Part shown: piece by piece, positions 26,619-35,397 of the stretch
How the letters are laid out: each line of letters begins with the position of its first letter
How positions within the stretch are numbered: the stretch's first letter is position 1
Assembly: GCF_014648855.1 (NCBI RefSeq)
Contig: NZ_BMRX01000006.1
Coordinates: 186,001 to 250,000 of the forward strand
Length of the DNA stretch: 64,000 nt
DNA from: Streptomyces parvulus
GTDB taxonomy: Bacteria > Actinomycetota > Actinomycetes > Streptomycetales > Streptomycetaceae
Direction: 5' to 3'
Made by a program: the position numbers and the translations under genes
The notes under the pieces: model-generated
Told to the model about the DNA's origin: nothing
The model's input: the letters and a program-made list of their open reading frames with translations, nothing else
The model's database searches: none

Positions 26619-28174
26619 CGCGTTACCTCTTTGTCCGTCTTGTCCTTCGTCATCCGACGCATCAGCGCTTCCTGCGATGCCTCGGCCCGCGAGAACTCAC
26701 CCGTCAGCCGCCCCGCGGCCATCGTGTAGATGCGGTCGCACATGCCGAGCAGCTCCGGCAGCTCGGAGGAGATGAAGACGACCGCCTTGCCCTCGGCGGC
26801 CAGCCGGTCGATGACCGTGTAGATCTCGTACTTGGCGCCCACGTCGATCCCGCGCGTGGGCTCGTCCAGGATCAGCACCTCGGGACCCGCGAAGATCCAC
26901 TTGCTGAGGACGACCTTCTGCTGGTTGCCGCCGGACAGCTTGCCCACCGGCTCGAAGACGGTCGGCGCCTTGATGTTCATGGACTTGCGGTAGCCCTCGG
27001 CCACCTGCCGCTCACCGTGCTCGTCGACCACACCCCGCCGGGCGACCTTGCCCAGCGCGGTCAGCGAGATGTTCCGGTTGATGGTGTCGATGAGGTTGAG
27101 GCCGTAATGCTTGCGGTCCTCGGTGACGTACGCGATGCCGTGCCGGACCGCCTCGGGGACGGTCTTCGTGCGGATCTCGGTACCGTCCCTGAGCACGGTG
27201 CCGGCCGCGTGCCGGCCGTAGGTGCGGCCGAAGACGCTCATCGCCAGCTCGGTGCGGCCCGCGCCCATCAGCCCGGCGATGCCGACGATCTCGCCGCGCC
27301 TGACCTCGATGGAGACGTCGTCGACCACCTTGCGCTGCTGGTCGATGGGGTGGTGCACGGTCCAGTTGCGGATCTCAAGCGCGGGCGCCGCCCCCTCCTC
27401 GGGGTGGTGCGGCGTCCGGTCCGGGAAGCGGTTCTCCAGGTCGCGGCCGACCATTCCCGAGATGATCCGGTCCTCGGTCGTCTCCGCCGCCTTCACGTCG
27501 AGCGTCTCGATGGAGCGCCCGTCGCGCAGGATCGTGACCGAGTCGGCCACCCGGCGGATCTCGTTCAGCTTGTGCGAGATGATGATCGAGGTGATGCCCT
27601 GGTCCTTCAACTGGAGGATCAGGTCGAGGAGTTTGCCGCTGTCCTCGTCGTTGAGCGCCGCCGTCGGCTCGTCGAGAATGAGCAGCTTCACCTTCTTGGA
27701 GAGCGCCTTGGCGATCTCCACGAGCTGCTGCTTGCCCACCCCGATGTCGGCGACCCGGGTCTCCGGGTGCTCGTCCAGACCCACCCGGCGCAGCAGTTCG
27801 GCGGCGTGCCTGAGGGTCTCGTTCCAGTCGATCAGCCCGCGCTTGGCGTGCTCGTTGCCGAGGAAGATGTTCTCCGCGATGGACAGGTACGGCACCAGCG
27901 CCAGCTCCTGGTGGATGATCACGATGCCGTGCTGCTCGCTCGCCCGGATGTCCTTGAACCGGCAGCCCTCGCCCTCGAAGAGGACGTCCCCCTCGTAGCT
28001 GCCGTGCGGATGGACGCCGGAGAGCACCTTCATCAGGGTCGACTTGCCGGCGCCGTTCTCCCCGCAGATGGCGTGGACCTCGCCCTGGCGAACGGTCAGC
28101 GTGACGTCCGACAGCGCCTTGACACCGGGAAAGGTCTTGACGATCGAGCGCATTTCCAGGACGGGTCCCGCCAT
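26615..28174 (-). CDS. Sugar ABC transporter ATPase with two nucleotide domains
   Basis: A 519-residue double ATPase of the XylG/MglA/RbsA type. The first domain has [17 protein letters not shown] (about 34-50), a Q-loop at [10 protein letters not shown] and [12 protein letters not shown]. The second domain (from about 270) has the degenerate Walker [14 protein letters not shown], the good signature [14 protein letters not shown] and [15 protein letters not shown]. Asymmetric ATP sites of this kind are normal in the family. ATG 28174 begins [21 protein letters not shown], the expected first strand. It lies 32 bp after the binding-protein gene and overlaps the permease gene. Confidence 0.93.
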   Translation of the reverse strand: MAGPVLEMRSIVKTFPGVKALSDVTLTVRQGEVHAICGENGAGKSTLMKVLSGVHPHGSYEGDVLFEGEGCRFKDIRASEQHGIVIIHQELALVPYLSIAENIFLGNEHAKRGLIDWNETLRHAAELLRRVGLDEHPETRVADIGVGKQQLVEIAKALSKKVKLLILDEPTAALNDEDSGKLLDLILQLKDQGITSIIISHKLNEIRRVADSVTILRDGRSIETLDVKAAETTEDRIISGMVGRDLENRFPDRTPHHPEEGAAPALEIRNWTVHHPIDQQRKVVDDVSIEVRRGEIVGIAGLMGAGRTELAMSVFGRTYGRHAAGTVLRDGTEIRTKTVPEAVRHGIAYVTEDRKHYGLNLIDTINRNISLTALGKVARRGVVDEHGERQVAEGYRKSMNIKAPTVFEPVGKLSGGNQQKVVLSKWIFAGPEVLILDEPTRGIDVGAKYEIYTVIDRLAAEGKAVVFISSELPELLGMCDRIYTMAAGRLTGEFSRAEASQEALMRRMTKDKTDKEVTR

Positions 28175-28206
28175 GGTCGTGCCTTCCAATCCTTGAGGGA
28201 GCCCGG

Positions 28207-29316
28207 TTACTTGAGGTCGTCCGCGGTGTAGTAGCCGCCGTCGACGAGGACCTTCTGGTAGTTCGCCTTGTCGACGCTCACCGGCTGCAGCAGGTAGGCG
28301 GGCACGACCTTGGCACCGTTGTCGTAGGACTTGGTGTCGTTGACCTCGGGCTTCTTGTCGTTCAGGACCGCGTCGACCATGTTGGAGGCGACCTTGGCCA
28401 GCTGGCGCAGGTCCTTGTAGACGGTCTGCGTCTGCTCGCCCGCGATGATCGACTTCACCGAGGCGACCTCGGCGTCCTGACCGGTCACGACCGGCATGGG
28501 CTTGCTCGCGGAGCCGTAGCCGTCCGACTTCAGCGAGGACAGGATGCCGATGGAGATGCCGTCGTACGGCGAGAGCACCGCGTCCACCTTGGCGCTGCGG
28601 TAGCTGGACGTCAGCAGGTCGTCCATGCGCTTCTGGGCGGTGCCGCCGTCCCAGCGCAGGGTGGTGACCTGGTTGAGGGCGGTCTGCTTGGAGCGGACGA
28701 CGAGCTGGCCCTTGTCCATGTACGGCTTCAGGACGTTCATCGCGCCCTGGAAGAAGTACTTGGTGTTGTTGTCGTCGTTGGAGCCGGCGAACAGCTCGAT
28801 GTTGAAGGGGCCCTTCTCGCCCGCCTTCAGACCGAGCTTGTCGAGGATGTAGCCGCCCTGCAGCTCGCCGACCTTCTCGTTGTCGAACGAGGCGTAGTAG
28901 TCGACGTTCTCGGTGCCGAGGATCAGCCGGTCGTAGGAGATGACCGGGATGTCGGAGTCCTTCGCCTGCTGCATCACGTTGTTGAGGGACTTGTTGTCGA
29001 TCGCGGCCACGATCAGCGCGTCCACGCCCTGCGTGATCATGTTCTCGATCTGGGAGACCTGCTGGTCCGGGTCGTCCTCGCCGTAGACGAGCTTGGTCTT
29101 GTACCCCTTGGCCTTCAGTTCCTTGACGACGTTGGCGCCGTCCGCGATCCAGCGCTCCGAGGACTTGGTGGGCATCGCGATGCCGATGGTGGCGCCGTCG
29201 GACCCGCCCTTGTCGTCGTCGCTGCCGCCCTCGCTGTTCTGGCCGCAGGCGGTCAGCGTGAGGGCGAGGGAGGCGGCGGAGGCCAGGGCGGCGAGAGCGG
29301 CTCTGCGGTTGCGCAT
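28207..29316 (-). CDS. chvE: ChvE-type sugar-binding lipoprotein
   Basis: A 369-residue extracellular solute-binding protein of the galactose/xylose (ChvE, XylF) class. The signal peptide ends in [10 protein letters not shown], a clear lipobox with Cys near residue 24. A Gly/Ser/Asp linker follows, then [45 protein letters not shown] and PVISYDRLI, all characteristic. The third possible ATG (29316) is chosen because AAGGA lies 8 bases upstream. It is the first gene of the transporter; the ligand is probably a pentose or hexose, with xylose, glucose and galactose the usual choices. Confidence 0.88.
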   Translation of the reverse strand: MRNRRAALAALASAASLALTLTACGQNSEGGSDDDKGGSDGATIGIAMPTKSSERWIADGANVVKELKAKGYKTKLVYGEDDPDQQVSQIENMITQGVDALIVAAIDNKSLNNVMQQAKDSDIPVISYDRLILGTENVDYYASFDNEKVGELQGGYILDKLGLKAGEKGPFNIELFAGSNDDNNTKYFFQGAMNVLKPYMDKGQLVVRSKQTALNQVTTLRWDGGTAQKRMDDLLTSSYRSAKVDAVLSPYDGISIGILSSLKSDGYGSASKPMPVVTGQDAEVASVKSIIAGEQTQTVYKDLRQLAKVASNMVDAVLNDKKPEVNDTKSYDNGAKVVPAYLLQPVSVDKANYQKVLVDGGYYTADDLK

Positions 29317-29426
29317 GGTCATCATCCTTGATCTGGGTCAGGGCTCGGTCCGGTGGTGCCAGCACGGGAGGAAGGCTGCGGGTGGATCGACCGAGAGCAG
29401 GTGTGTGGGATTGTGCGCGGCTGTGT

Positions 29427-29454
29427 CTTCTTTTGAGAAGGGAGTTTCCGGAAC
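29427..29454. promoter_or_regulatory. Inverted repeats upstream of the sugar transporter operon
   Basis: CTTCT-TTTG-AGAAG (29427-29440) is a perfect 5-bp-arm repeat, and TTCCGGAA (29446-29453) a perfect 8-bp palindrome directly beside it. Both lie just after the stop of the upstream U32-like gene and about 115 bases before the chvE start, in the least GC-rich part of the gap. They are possible operators for a sugar-responsive repressor. Function is inferred only. Confidence 0.3.
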
Positions 29455-29455
29455 G

Positions 29456-30427
29456 TTATGACGAGATCTCGAACCGGTTGAGCGGGCCGGGCAGTCGGGA
29501 GCCCAGCGGGGCCATCTCGCCGTCCGCCCCGTGCCGGGCGAGCAGGTCGAGTGCGAGCCGCCCGCGCCGCACCCGCTCCTTCGCGGTGGCGAGCGTGAGT
29601 TCGCGCAGGTGGTGGCCGTACGGGTAGATGCCGGGCGCCTTGGCGAGGCCGAACTTCAGGTACAGCGGGGCGCCGCGCCGGATCAGCTCGGCGACCTCGT
29701 ACATGCGCACGTAGCCGCCGAGGTCGTCCGGGGCCTCGATGTACAGGTCCATGGGCGCGGCCGAAACCCGCCGTATTTCGGTCAGGTGGTCCGGCGTCAG
29801 GTCGCTGGGCACGTTCACGGAGTCCGCGCCGAGCCGCTCGTAGACCGCGTACGAGGCCGGGTTGACCGGTCCGACGAGCGCCGAGACCTTGAGCGTCGTG
29901 TCCGCCGGCAGGAGGCCGGCCGCCCGCGCCCGGTGCAGCGTCCACAGCACCCCCTCGTCGGCGACGAGCAGGCACTTCACGCCCAGCTCGGTGGCGCGCA
30001 CGGCGTCCTCGACGCAGCCGGCGACCGCGTCGTGGCCGCGGGCCCTGAGACCGGCCCCGCCGGAGTCGGTGCGGGTGGAGCCGCCGATGTCCCAGGTGCC
30101 GCGCGGGCCGGTGAACAGGCAGAGTTCGATGTCCCGTTCGGCGGTGGCCTCGACCATCTCGGTGATCTCGGCGTCGCTCAGCATCCACACGCCGCTGCCC
30201 TGGCTGATCCGGTGGATCGGCACGTCCAGCCGCGAGGACTCCTTCAGCACCACCCCGAGCGCCTCCGGCCCCTCGCAGGAGGGGATCTCGGTGCGCCAGC
30301 GGCCGCCGCCGGGGAAGGAGTGCGGGGAGGCGTCGGCGGGGTCGGGGGCGGGCGGCGCCAGCCCGAGGGCGGTGAGCGCCGGTTCGCCCGGCCTGCGTAC
30401 GGCGGCCGTGGCGGGTGCGTCGGTCAC
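29456..30427 (-). CDS. U32-peptidase-like TIM-barrel protein of unknown substrate
   Basis: A 323-residue cytoplasmic protein with no signal peptide. The sequence alternates hydrophobic strands and helices as in a TIM barrel: LCLFTGPRG, VKCLLVADEGVLWTLH, TLKVSALVGPVNPASYAVYERLGADSVNVPSDL, MDLYIEAPDDLGGYVR, GAPLYLKFGLAKAPG. The PSDLT and YIEAPDD blocks recall the U32 peptidase/collagenase-like family, as far as I can judge by eye. The first 45 residues are Pro/Ala-rich. Its place between the sugar dehydrogenase and the binding protein suggests a role in carbohydrate metabolism rather than proteolysis. Alternative: an uncharacterised aldolase-like barrel. Confidence 0.5.
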   Translation of the reverse strand: MTDAPATAAVRRPGEPALTALGLAPPAPDPADASPHSFPGGGRWRTEIPSCEGPEALGVVLKESSRLDVPIHRISQGSGVWMLSDAEITEMVEATAERDIELCLFTGPRGTWDIGGSTRTDSGGAGLRARGHDAVAGCVEDAVRATELGVKCLLVADEGVLWTLHRARAAGLLPADTTLKVSALVGPVNPASYAVYERLGADSVNVPSDLTPDHLTEIRRVSAAPMDLYIEAPDDLGGYVRMYEVAELIRRGAPLYLKFGLAKAPGIYPYGHHLRELTLATAKERVRRGRLALDLLARHGADGEMAPLGSRLPGPLNRFEISS

Positions 30428-30497
30428 AAGCTGTCCTTCGTGTTCGGTATGTCGGACGATGTTCGTGGAACAGGGCGTGGGTGGCGCGGTCCGGCGG

Positions 30498-30544
30498 CGT
30501 ACGCCGGTACGGAGGCCGTCGGGTCACCTCCGTACCGGCGTACG
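30498..30544 (-). terminator. Strong hairpin after the zinc dehydrogenase gene
   Basis: Perfect 18-bp arms at 30498-30515 and 30527-30544 enclose an 11-base loop, starting 18 bases beyond the dehydrogenase stop. It is the strongest terminator-like stem in the sugar block and splits it: the dehydratase and dehydrogenase form one unit, while the U32-like gene starts 71 bases beyond the hairpin. Confidence 0.75.
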
Positions 30545-30561
30545 GATCGCGGGGGCGGGCG

Positions 30562-31566
30562 TCACGGGCGCAGCAGCACCTTGCCCACCCGCGGGTCACC
30601 GGAGCCCACCAGTTCCAGGGCCTCGGCGAACCGGTCGAGCGGCAGCTCGTGGGTCACCAGCGGGCGCGGATCGAGCAGGCCGGCCGCGAAGCCCCGCACC
30701 GTGTGCGCCCACGCGTCCGGCGGCGCTCCGAAGACGGTCCGCACCTCCAGCTGCCGCACCACCAGGTCGGTCGGGTCGAGACCGTCGGCGCCCGGCGCCG
30801 GGATGCCGGTCAGCACCAGCCGCCCGCCCCTGCGCAGCAGCCCTGCGGCCGTGCGGGCGGCGTCGGCGGACCCGGCGGTCTCGATCACGAGGTCGAAGTC
30901 GTCCGGGAGCGGGCCGTCCTTGGTGCGGAAGTCGCTCGCCCCGAACCGCCTCGACAGCTCCTCCCGGTCCCGGCGCGTGCCGACGACCAGCAGCTCGGCC
31001 GGGGACGCGGCATGGAAGAACTGCACGGCGAACATGCCGAGCGTGCCGGTGCCGACGACGGCGACGCGGTCGCCCGGCCGCGCCCTCGCCTTCAGCGCGG
31101 CCGCGGCGACGCAGGCCGCGGGCTCCAGCAACGCGGCGGCGGTGAGGTCGGCGTCGTCGGGCAGCACGTGCAGCAGGCGCGCGGGCAGGGTCAGCGTGGG
31201 CGCCATGGCCCCCGGCCGGGTGAACCCCGTCTCCTCGTACCCCGCCGTGCACAGCGTCGTCTCGCCCGCGTGGCAGCGGTCGCACATCTGGCAGTTGCGG
31301 AAGCCCTCGCCCACGACCTTCCGGCCGGCCAGCGACCCGGGCACCCCCGCGCCGGTCCGCTCCACGGTCCCCGACCACTCGTGGCCGGGGACGAGCGGGT
31401 AACGCACGTACCCCTCGGGCCGGTTGCCCTGGTAGACCTCGCGGTCGCTGCCGCAGATCCCGACCGCGTGCACCCGCACCAGCACCTCGCCGGGACCGGG
31501 TTCGGCGGGCTCGTGCGGCACGAGCCGGTGCGCCCCGGGGGCCTCGACGACGACCGCGCCGCTCAT
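30562..31566 (-). CDS. Zinc-dependent alcohol/polyol dehydrogenase
   Basis: A 334-residue NAD(P)-dependent medium-chain dehydrogenase. The catalytic zinc ligands are Cys in GICGSDREVY and His-Glu in VPGHEWSG. The structural zinc cluster is the four Cys of NCQMCDRCHAGETTLC. The nucleotide-binding motif is VVGTGTLGMFAVQFF. This layout matches sugar and polyol dehydrogenases such as L-threonine, sorbitol or galactitol-1-phosphate dehydrogenases. ATG 31566 overlaps the stop of the dehydratase gene (ATGA), so the two are cotranslated and probably serve one sugar-acid pathway. The exact substrate is unknown. Confidence 0.85.
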   Translation of the reverse strand: MSGAVVVEAPGAHRLVPHEPAEPGPGEVLVRVHAVGICGSDREVYQGNRPEGYVRYPLVPGHEWSGTVERTGAGVPGSLAGRKVVGEGFRNCQMCDRCHAGETTLCTAGYEETGFTRPGAMAPTLTLPARLLHVLPDDADLTAAALLEPAACVAAAALKARARPGDRVAVVGTGTLGMFAVQFFHAASPAELLVVGTRRDREELSRRFGASDFRTKDGPLPDDFDLVIETAGSADAARTAAGLLRRGGRLVLTGIPAPGADGLDPTDLVVRQLEVRTVFGAPPDAWAHTVRGFAAGLLDPRPLVTHELPLDRFAEALELVGSGDPRVGKVLLRP

Positions 31567-32729
31567 CCCTGCGTCCCCTTGGGCCTGCGCTGCTCCCAGC
31601 CCTCGGCCCACAGGTCGAACCGGGCCTGCTGCTGCGGGAACTCGGCCGCCGCGTCGGTGTCCAGCTCGACGCCGAGTCCGGGCGCGTCGGACAGGTGGAA
31701 GCACCCGTCCTCCGGGTCCACCTGCGGGGCGCCCTTCACCACCTTCTTGATCTCCGCGTCCGCGAAGTCGTTGAAGTGCTCCAGGATCTTGAAGTTCGGC
31801 GTGGTGAAGCCGACCTGGAGGGAGGCGGCGGTGAGGACGGGCCCGCCCACGTTGTGGGGGGCGACGAGCGTGTAGTGCGTCTCGGCCGTCGCGGCCAGCT
31901 TCCGGGTCTCCCAGATGCCGCCGATGTGGCCGACGTCGGGCTGGATGACGTCCACCGACTGGTCCTCGAACAGCTCGCGGAACTCGATCCGGTCGTGGAT
32001 GCGCTCACCGGTGGCGACCGGGATGTCGACCTTCTCGGCGACCTTCCGCAGCGCCTTCAGGTTCTCCGGCGGGACCGGCTCCTCCAGCCAGGCCGGCTTG
32101 AACGGCGCGAGTTCGCGCGCGAGCCGGACCGCGGTGGAGGGGGAGAAGCGCCCGTGCATCTCCAGCATCAGCTCGGCGTCGGGTCCGATGGCGTCCCGCA
32201 CGGCCTCGATCAGCGACACGGCGTAGTTGGTATCCCGCTGGTCCAGTTCGAAGTGCCCGGTGCCGAACGGGTCGATCTTCAGCGCCCGGTACCCGCGCTC
32301 CATCACGCCGCGCGCGGCCTTGTGGTACGCCTCCGGCGTCCGCTCCGTCGTGTACCACCCGTTGGCGTACGCCTTGACCCTGTCGGTGACCCTGCCGCCG
32401 AGCAGCTGCCACACGGGGACCCCGAGGGCCTTGCCCTTGATGTCCCAGCAGGCCATCTCGATCACGGCGATGCCGGACATCACGATCTCGCCGGCCCGGC
32501 CGTAGTCGCCGTACTTCATGCGGCGCACCAGATCCTCGACGGCGAAGGGGTCGGAGCCGAGGACGTGGTTGGCCTCCGCCTCCCGCAGATAGCCGACGAG
32601 GGCGTCCGTGTGCCCCAGCATCCGGGTCTCGCCGACTCCGGTGACGCCCTCGTCGGTGTGCACCTGGACGTAGGTCAGATTGCGCCACGGCGTCCCGACC
32701 ACGTGTGTGCTGATTCCGGTGATGCGCAC
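31563..32729 (-). CDS. Enolase-superfamily aldonate dehydratase-like protein
   Basis: A 388-residue member of the mandelate racemase/muconate lactonizing group. Key positions are visible: ACWDIKGKALGVPV, YRALKIDPFG, the acid/base region LMLEMHGRFS, the metal ligands AWLEEPVPPEN and ATGERI, QPDVGHIGG and APHNVGGPV. MHGR plus APHN-Gly-Pro is typical of the acid-sugar dehydratases (galactonate, gluconate or arabinonate type), which remove water to give a 2-keto-3-deoxy acid. GTG 32729 has an AGGGGCAG site. It overlaps the dehydrogenase gene. The substrate is not predictable by eye. Confidence 0.82.
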   Translation of the reverse strand: MRITGISTHVVGTPWRNLTYVQVHTDEGVTGVGETRMLGHTDALVGYLREAEANHVLGSDPFAVEDLVRRMKYGDYGRAGEIVMSGIAVIEMACWDIKGKALGVPVWQLLGGRVTDRVKAYANGWYTTERTPEAYHKAARGVMERGYRALKIDPFGTGHFELDQRDTNYAVSLIEAVRDAIGPDAELMLEMHGRFSPSTAVRLARELAPFKPAWLEEPVPPENLKALRKVAEKVDIPVATGERIHDRIEFRELFEDQSVDVIQPDVGHIGGIWETRKLAATAETHYTLVAPHNVGGPVLTAASLQVGFTTPNFKILEHFNDFADAEIKKVVKGAPQVDPEDGCFHLSDAPGLGVELDTDAAAEFPQQQARFDLWAEGWEQRRPKGTQG

Positions 32730-32942
32730 GGCCGCTGCCCCTCGCTGTGTTCGATATTTCGTCACTCGTTCGAAATGCTGGCGTGACAGTAAGGACGGGG
32801 CGGTCGGAGTGTCAATGGGTCGGACACACAACGGTTTCGGCAGTTTCGACAGGTCCGGCGGCGCGGTCGGGGCGCTTTCCCACACAACCTTCACAGCCGC
32901 CTCTAGGAACCCGGCCGCCCCGGAACTTAATCTTCCCGCGTC

Positions 32943-33716
32943 ATGGACTACTGCCACCCGTGCCGACGGCACCTCAACGGCGCCCTCGCCTGCCCCGGGT
33001 GCGGTACGCCCGTCGAACAACTCCGCGCCGCCGAGCCGCCCCTGACGGCGACTCGCACGGACACTCCGCCGTACGCCGCCGCCGACACGGCCCCGGCCGA
33101 CGGACCCGCGGTCGACGGACCCGCCATGAATGAGCCCGCGCTCGACGAGCCCGCGCTCGACGAGGCCGACGACGACACCCCGCCCGGCGCCCCCTCCAGC
33201 CGCCGCGACCGCAAGGCCGCCGCGCACCGCCGGCGCCGCCGCCGGGCCCTGTTCGTCGCCGCGGGCTTCGTCCTGGCGGCCGGCGGCCTGAGCCTCGCCG
33301 AACTCGGCATGGACGCCCCGCACTCGCCGCCCAAACCGGCGGCCGCCGGGGGTGAGACCGCGGACGGCGCGGCGACGGAGGAGGTGGGGGAGGGCTCGGC
33401 GGTCCCGGTCGACGCGGCCTCCGACAGGACCACCGCCTCGGGCACCCCGTCCCCGGACGCCTCCGCGTCGGCATCGGCGTCCCCGTCGGAGTCCCCCGAC
33501 CCCGACGCCTCCGACTCGTCCCCCGAGTCCGGCACCCCCGCCGCGTCCCGCCCCCCGGCCCGGCCCGGCACCCCGACCCGCGACCCGGACCCGGATCCCG
33601 CACCGTCGACCCCCGGCTCCGACGACCCGCCCCCGACGACCACCCCCACCCCACCGGACGAGCCGGAACCGACGCCGACCGAGACGTGCGACCGGTTCCT
33701 GTGGTGGTGCACGTGA
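32943..33716 (+). CDS. SCO2400-family zinc-ribbon membrane protein
   Basis: A 257-residue protein starting MDYCHPCRRHLNGALACPGCG: two CxxC pairs at residues 4-7 and 17-20 form a likely cytoplasmic zinc ribbon. An acidic linker (DEPALDEPALDEADDD) is followed by a basic stretch RRDRKAAAHRRRRRR, one membrane segment (about 102-118) and a long extracytoplasmic tail rich in Pro, Ser, Thr and Asp, ending Thr-Cys-Asp-Arg-Phe-Leu-Trp-Trp-Cys-Thr. This matches the Streptomyces family named after SCO2400, whose function is unknown. The terminal Cys-x6-Cys is unusual and may form a disulphide. It stands alone, convergent with marR. Confidence 0.8.
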   Translation: MDYCHPCRRHLNGALACPGCGTPVEQLRAAEPPLTATRTDTPPYAAADTAPADGPAVDGPAMNEPALDEPALDEADDDTPPGAPSSRRDRKAAAHRRRRRRALFVAAGFVLAAGGLSLAELGMDAPHSPPKPAAAGGETADGAATEEVGEGSAVPVDAASDRTTASGTPSPDASASASASPSESPDPDASDSSPESGTPAASRPPARPGTPTRDPDPDPAPSTPGSDDPPPTTTPTPPDEPEPTPTETCDRFLWWCT

Positions 33717-33737
33717 GGCGCTGACGGCGCCGCCGGC

Positions 33738-34178
33738 TCAGTCCTGGAGCATCCTCCGCAACGCGTCCCGCAACGCCACCCGCTCCCCCTCCGAAAGCCC
33801 CGCCAGCGGCTCCCGCGCGAACCGCAGGGAATCGCGCAGCCCCCGGGCCACCCGCCGGCCCTCCTCCGTCGCCGCCGCGACCTTCACCCGCCGGTCGGCG
33901 GGGTCGGGGCGCCGCTCGACCAGGCCCCGCGCCTCCAGCCGGTCCACGATCCCCGTGACGTTCGACGGCTCGCACTTCAGCTTCTGCGCGAGCTTGCGCA
34001 TGGGCAGCGGCTCCAGCGACAGCAGGCTCAGCAGCTTGGCCTGCGCCCCGGTCAGGGCGCGCTCCGCCGCCGCCTCCTCGTAGTCGGCGTGGAAGCGGGC
34101 CACGACCTCTCCGATCAGCTCGACGACTTCGAGGGTGAGTGCGTCGGGTCGGCGCGTGGTGTCGCGTGGTGTGGCCAT
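33738..34178 (-). CDS. MarR family transcriptional regulator
   Basis: A 146-residue winged-helix regulator: GAQAKLLSLLSLEPLPMRKLAQKLKCEPSNVTGIVDRLEARGLVERR covers the HTH (about 40-86) and DPADRRVKVAAATEEGRR the wing. The single Cys lies at the start of the recognition helix, not at the N-terminal position used by OhrR peroxide sensors, so it is probably not OhrR even though an ohr gene is close. ATG 34178 is preferred over ATG 34196 from family start positions; neither has a good ribosome site. It is divergent from the oxidoreductase gene and may repress it. Confidence 0.85.
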   Translation of the reverse strand: MATPRDTTRRPDALTLEVVELIGEVVARFHADYEEAAAERALTGAQAKLLSLLSLEPLPMRKLAQKLKCEPSNVTGIVDRLEARGLVERRPDPADRRVKVAAATEEGRRVARGLRDSLRFAREPLAGLSEGERVALRDALRRMLQD

Positions 34179-34196
34179 GCGATCCAGGGTACCCAT

Positions 34197-34230
34197 TTGT
34201 TTGACAAGGTGAAATGTTCAGTCGCATGGT
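34197..34230 (+). promoter_or_regulatory. Candidate promoter and MarR operator
   Basis: TTGT-TTG-ACAA (34197-34207) is a perfect small dyad that contains a consensus -35 TTGACA (34201-34206). An 18-base spacer leads to CATGGT (34225-34230) as a weak -10 for the oxidoreductase gene starting at 34284. A MarR dimer bound to the dyad would cover the -35. Inference from sequence and divergent layout only. Confidence 0.4.
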
Positions 34231-34283
34231 TGTTTCATAACCTGAAGCATCTCGCCCATCGCGGCCACGACGAAAGGCGCCCC

Positions 34284-35306
34284 ATGACCGACTCCCCCTC
34301 CCTCCCCGCCGTCAACCGCGAATGGCACCTGGTGACCCGCCCGGTCGGCTGGCCGAAGCCCGAGGACTTCGCCCTCGTCGAGGCCGAGGTGCCCACCCCG
34401 CGCGAGGGCCAGGTCCTGGTGCGCAACCTCTACGTCTCCGTCGACCCCTACATGCGCGGCCGCATGAGCGCCGCCAAGTCCTACGCCGAGCCCTACGAGC
34501 TGGGCAAGGCCATGCAGGGCGGAGCGGTCGGCGAGGTCGTCGCCTCCAACGCCGAGGGCTTCGCCGTCGGCGACCACGTCCTGCACTTCCTCGGCTGGCG
34601 CGAGTACGCCGCCGTGAACGCCAAGAGCGCCGTCAAGGTCGACCCGGACGCCGCGCCGCTGTCGACGTACCTCGGCGTGCTCGGCATGACCGGCCTCACC
34701 GCGTACGTCGGCCTGCTGCGCACCGCCTCCTTCAAGGAGGGCGACACGGTCTTCGTCTCCGGCGCGGCCGGCGCCGTCGGCAGCCAGGTGGGGCAGCTCG
34801 CGAAGCTCAAGGGCGCCGCCCGGGTGATCGGCTCGGCCGGCTCGGACGAGAAGGTCCGGCTGCTCGTCGACGAGTACGGCTTCGACGCGGCCTTCAACTA
34901 CAAGGACGCCCCGGTGAGCGAGCAGCTGCGCGCCGCCGCCCCCGACGGCATCGACGTCTACTTCGACAACGTCGGCGGCGACCACCTGGAGGCGGCCATC
35001 GGCTCCCTCAACCTGAACGGCCGCATCGCCATCTGCGGCGCGATCTCCGTCTACAACAACACCGAGCCCGCCCCCGGTCCCAAGAACCTCGCCCGCCTGA
35101 TCCAGACCCGCGGCCGCATCGAGGGCTTCCTCGTGGGCGACCACTACGACCTCCAGCCGAAGTTCGTCGAGGAGGTCGGCCCCTGGGTCGCCTCGGGCGC
35201 GCTGAAGTACCGCGAGACGGTCGTCGAGGGCATCGAGAACAACCTGGAGGCCTTCCTCGGCGTTCTGCGCGGCGACAACACCGGGAAGATGATCGTCAAG
35301 CTCTGA
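34284..35306 (+). CDS. NADP-dependent oxidoreductase (MDR, alkenal/one reductase type)
   Basis: A 340-residue zinc-free medium-chain reductase. It has VSVDPYMRGRMSAAKSY near the N terminus and GMTGLTAYVGLLRTASFKEGDTVFVSGAAGAVGSQVGQLAKLKGA (about 130-175), whose AAGAVG motif binds NADPH. YFDNVGGDHLEAAIG and NLARLIQTRGRIEGFLVGDH follow. No zinc-binding Cys are present. Relatives such as leukotriene B4 12-hydroxydehydrogenase and CurA reduce carbon-carbon double bonds of reactive enones. ATG 34284 follows GAAAGG. With the divergent marR gene it resembles an electrophile-detoxification pair. Confidence 0.9.
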   Translation: MTDSPSLPAVNREWHLVTRPVGWPKPEDFALVEAEVPTPREGQVLVRNLYVSVDPYMRGRMSAAKSYAEPYELGKAMQGGAVGEVVASNAEGFAVGDHVLHFLGWREYAAVNAKSAVKVDPDAAPLSTYLGVLGMTGLTAYVGLLRTASFKEGDTVFVSGAAGAVGSQVGQLAKLKGAARVIGSAGSDEKVRLLVDEYGFDAAFNYKDAPVSEQLRAAAPDGIDVYFDNVGGDHLEAAIGSLNLNGRIAICGAISVYNNTEPAPGPKNLARLIQTRGRIEGFLVGDHYDLQPKFVEEVGPWVASGALKYRETVVEGIENNLEAFLGVLRGDNTGKMIVKL

Positions 35307-35397
35307 CTTCCCGGCTCTTCCGGCATGCGGTAGCGTCATTCCGAAATCCGTCGTGGTCGTGGGCGCGAGTCACGGCGGACCGAGGAGGAGACACCGC

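Noticed and set aside
33738..34178. OhrR peroxide sensor for the nearby ohr gene
   Set aside because: The N-terminal sensing Cys of OhrR is missing and the gene is divergent from an oxidoreductase, with ohr over 1 kb away.
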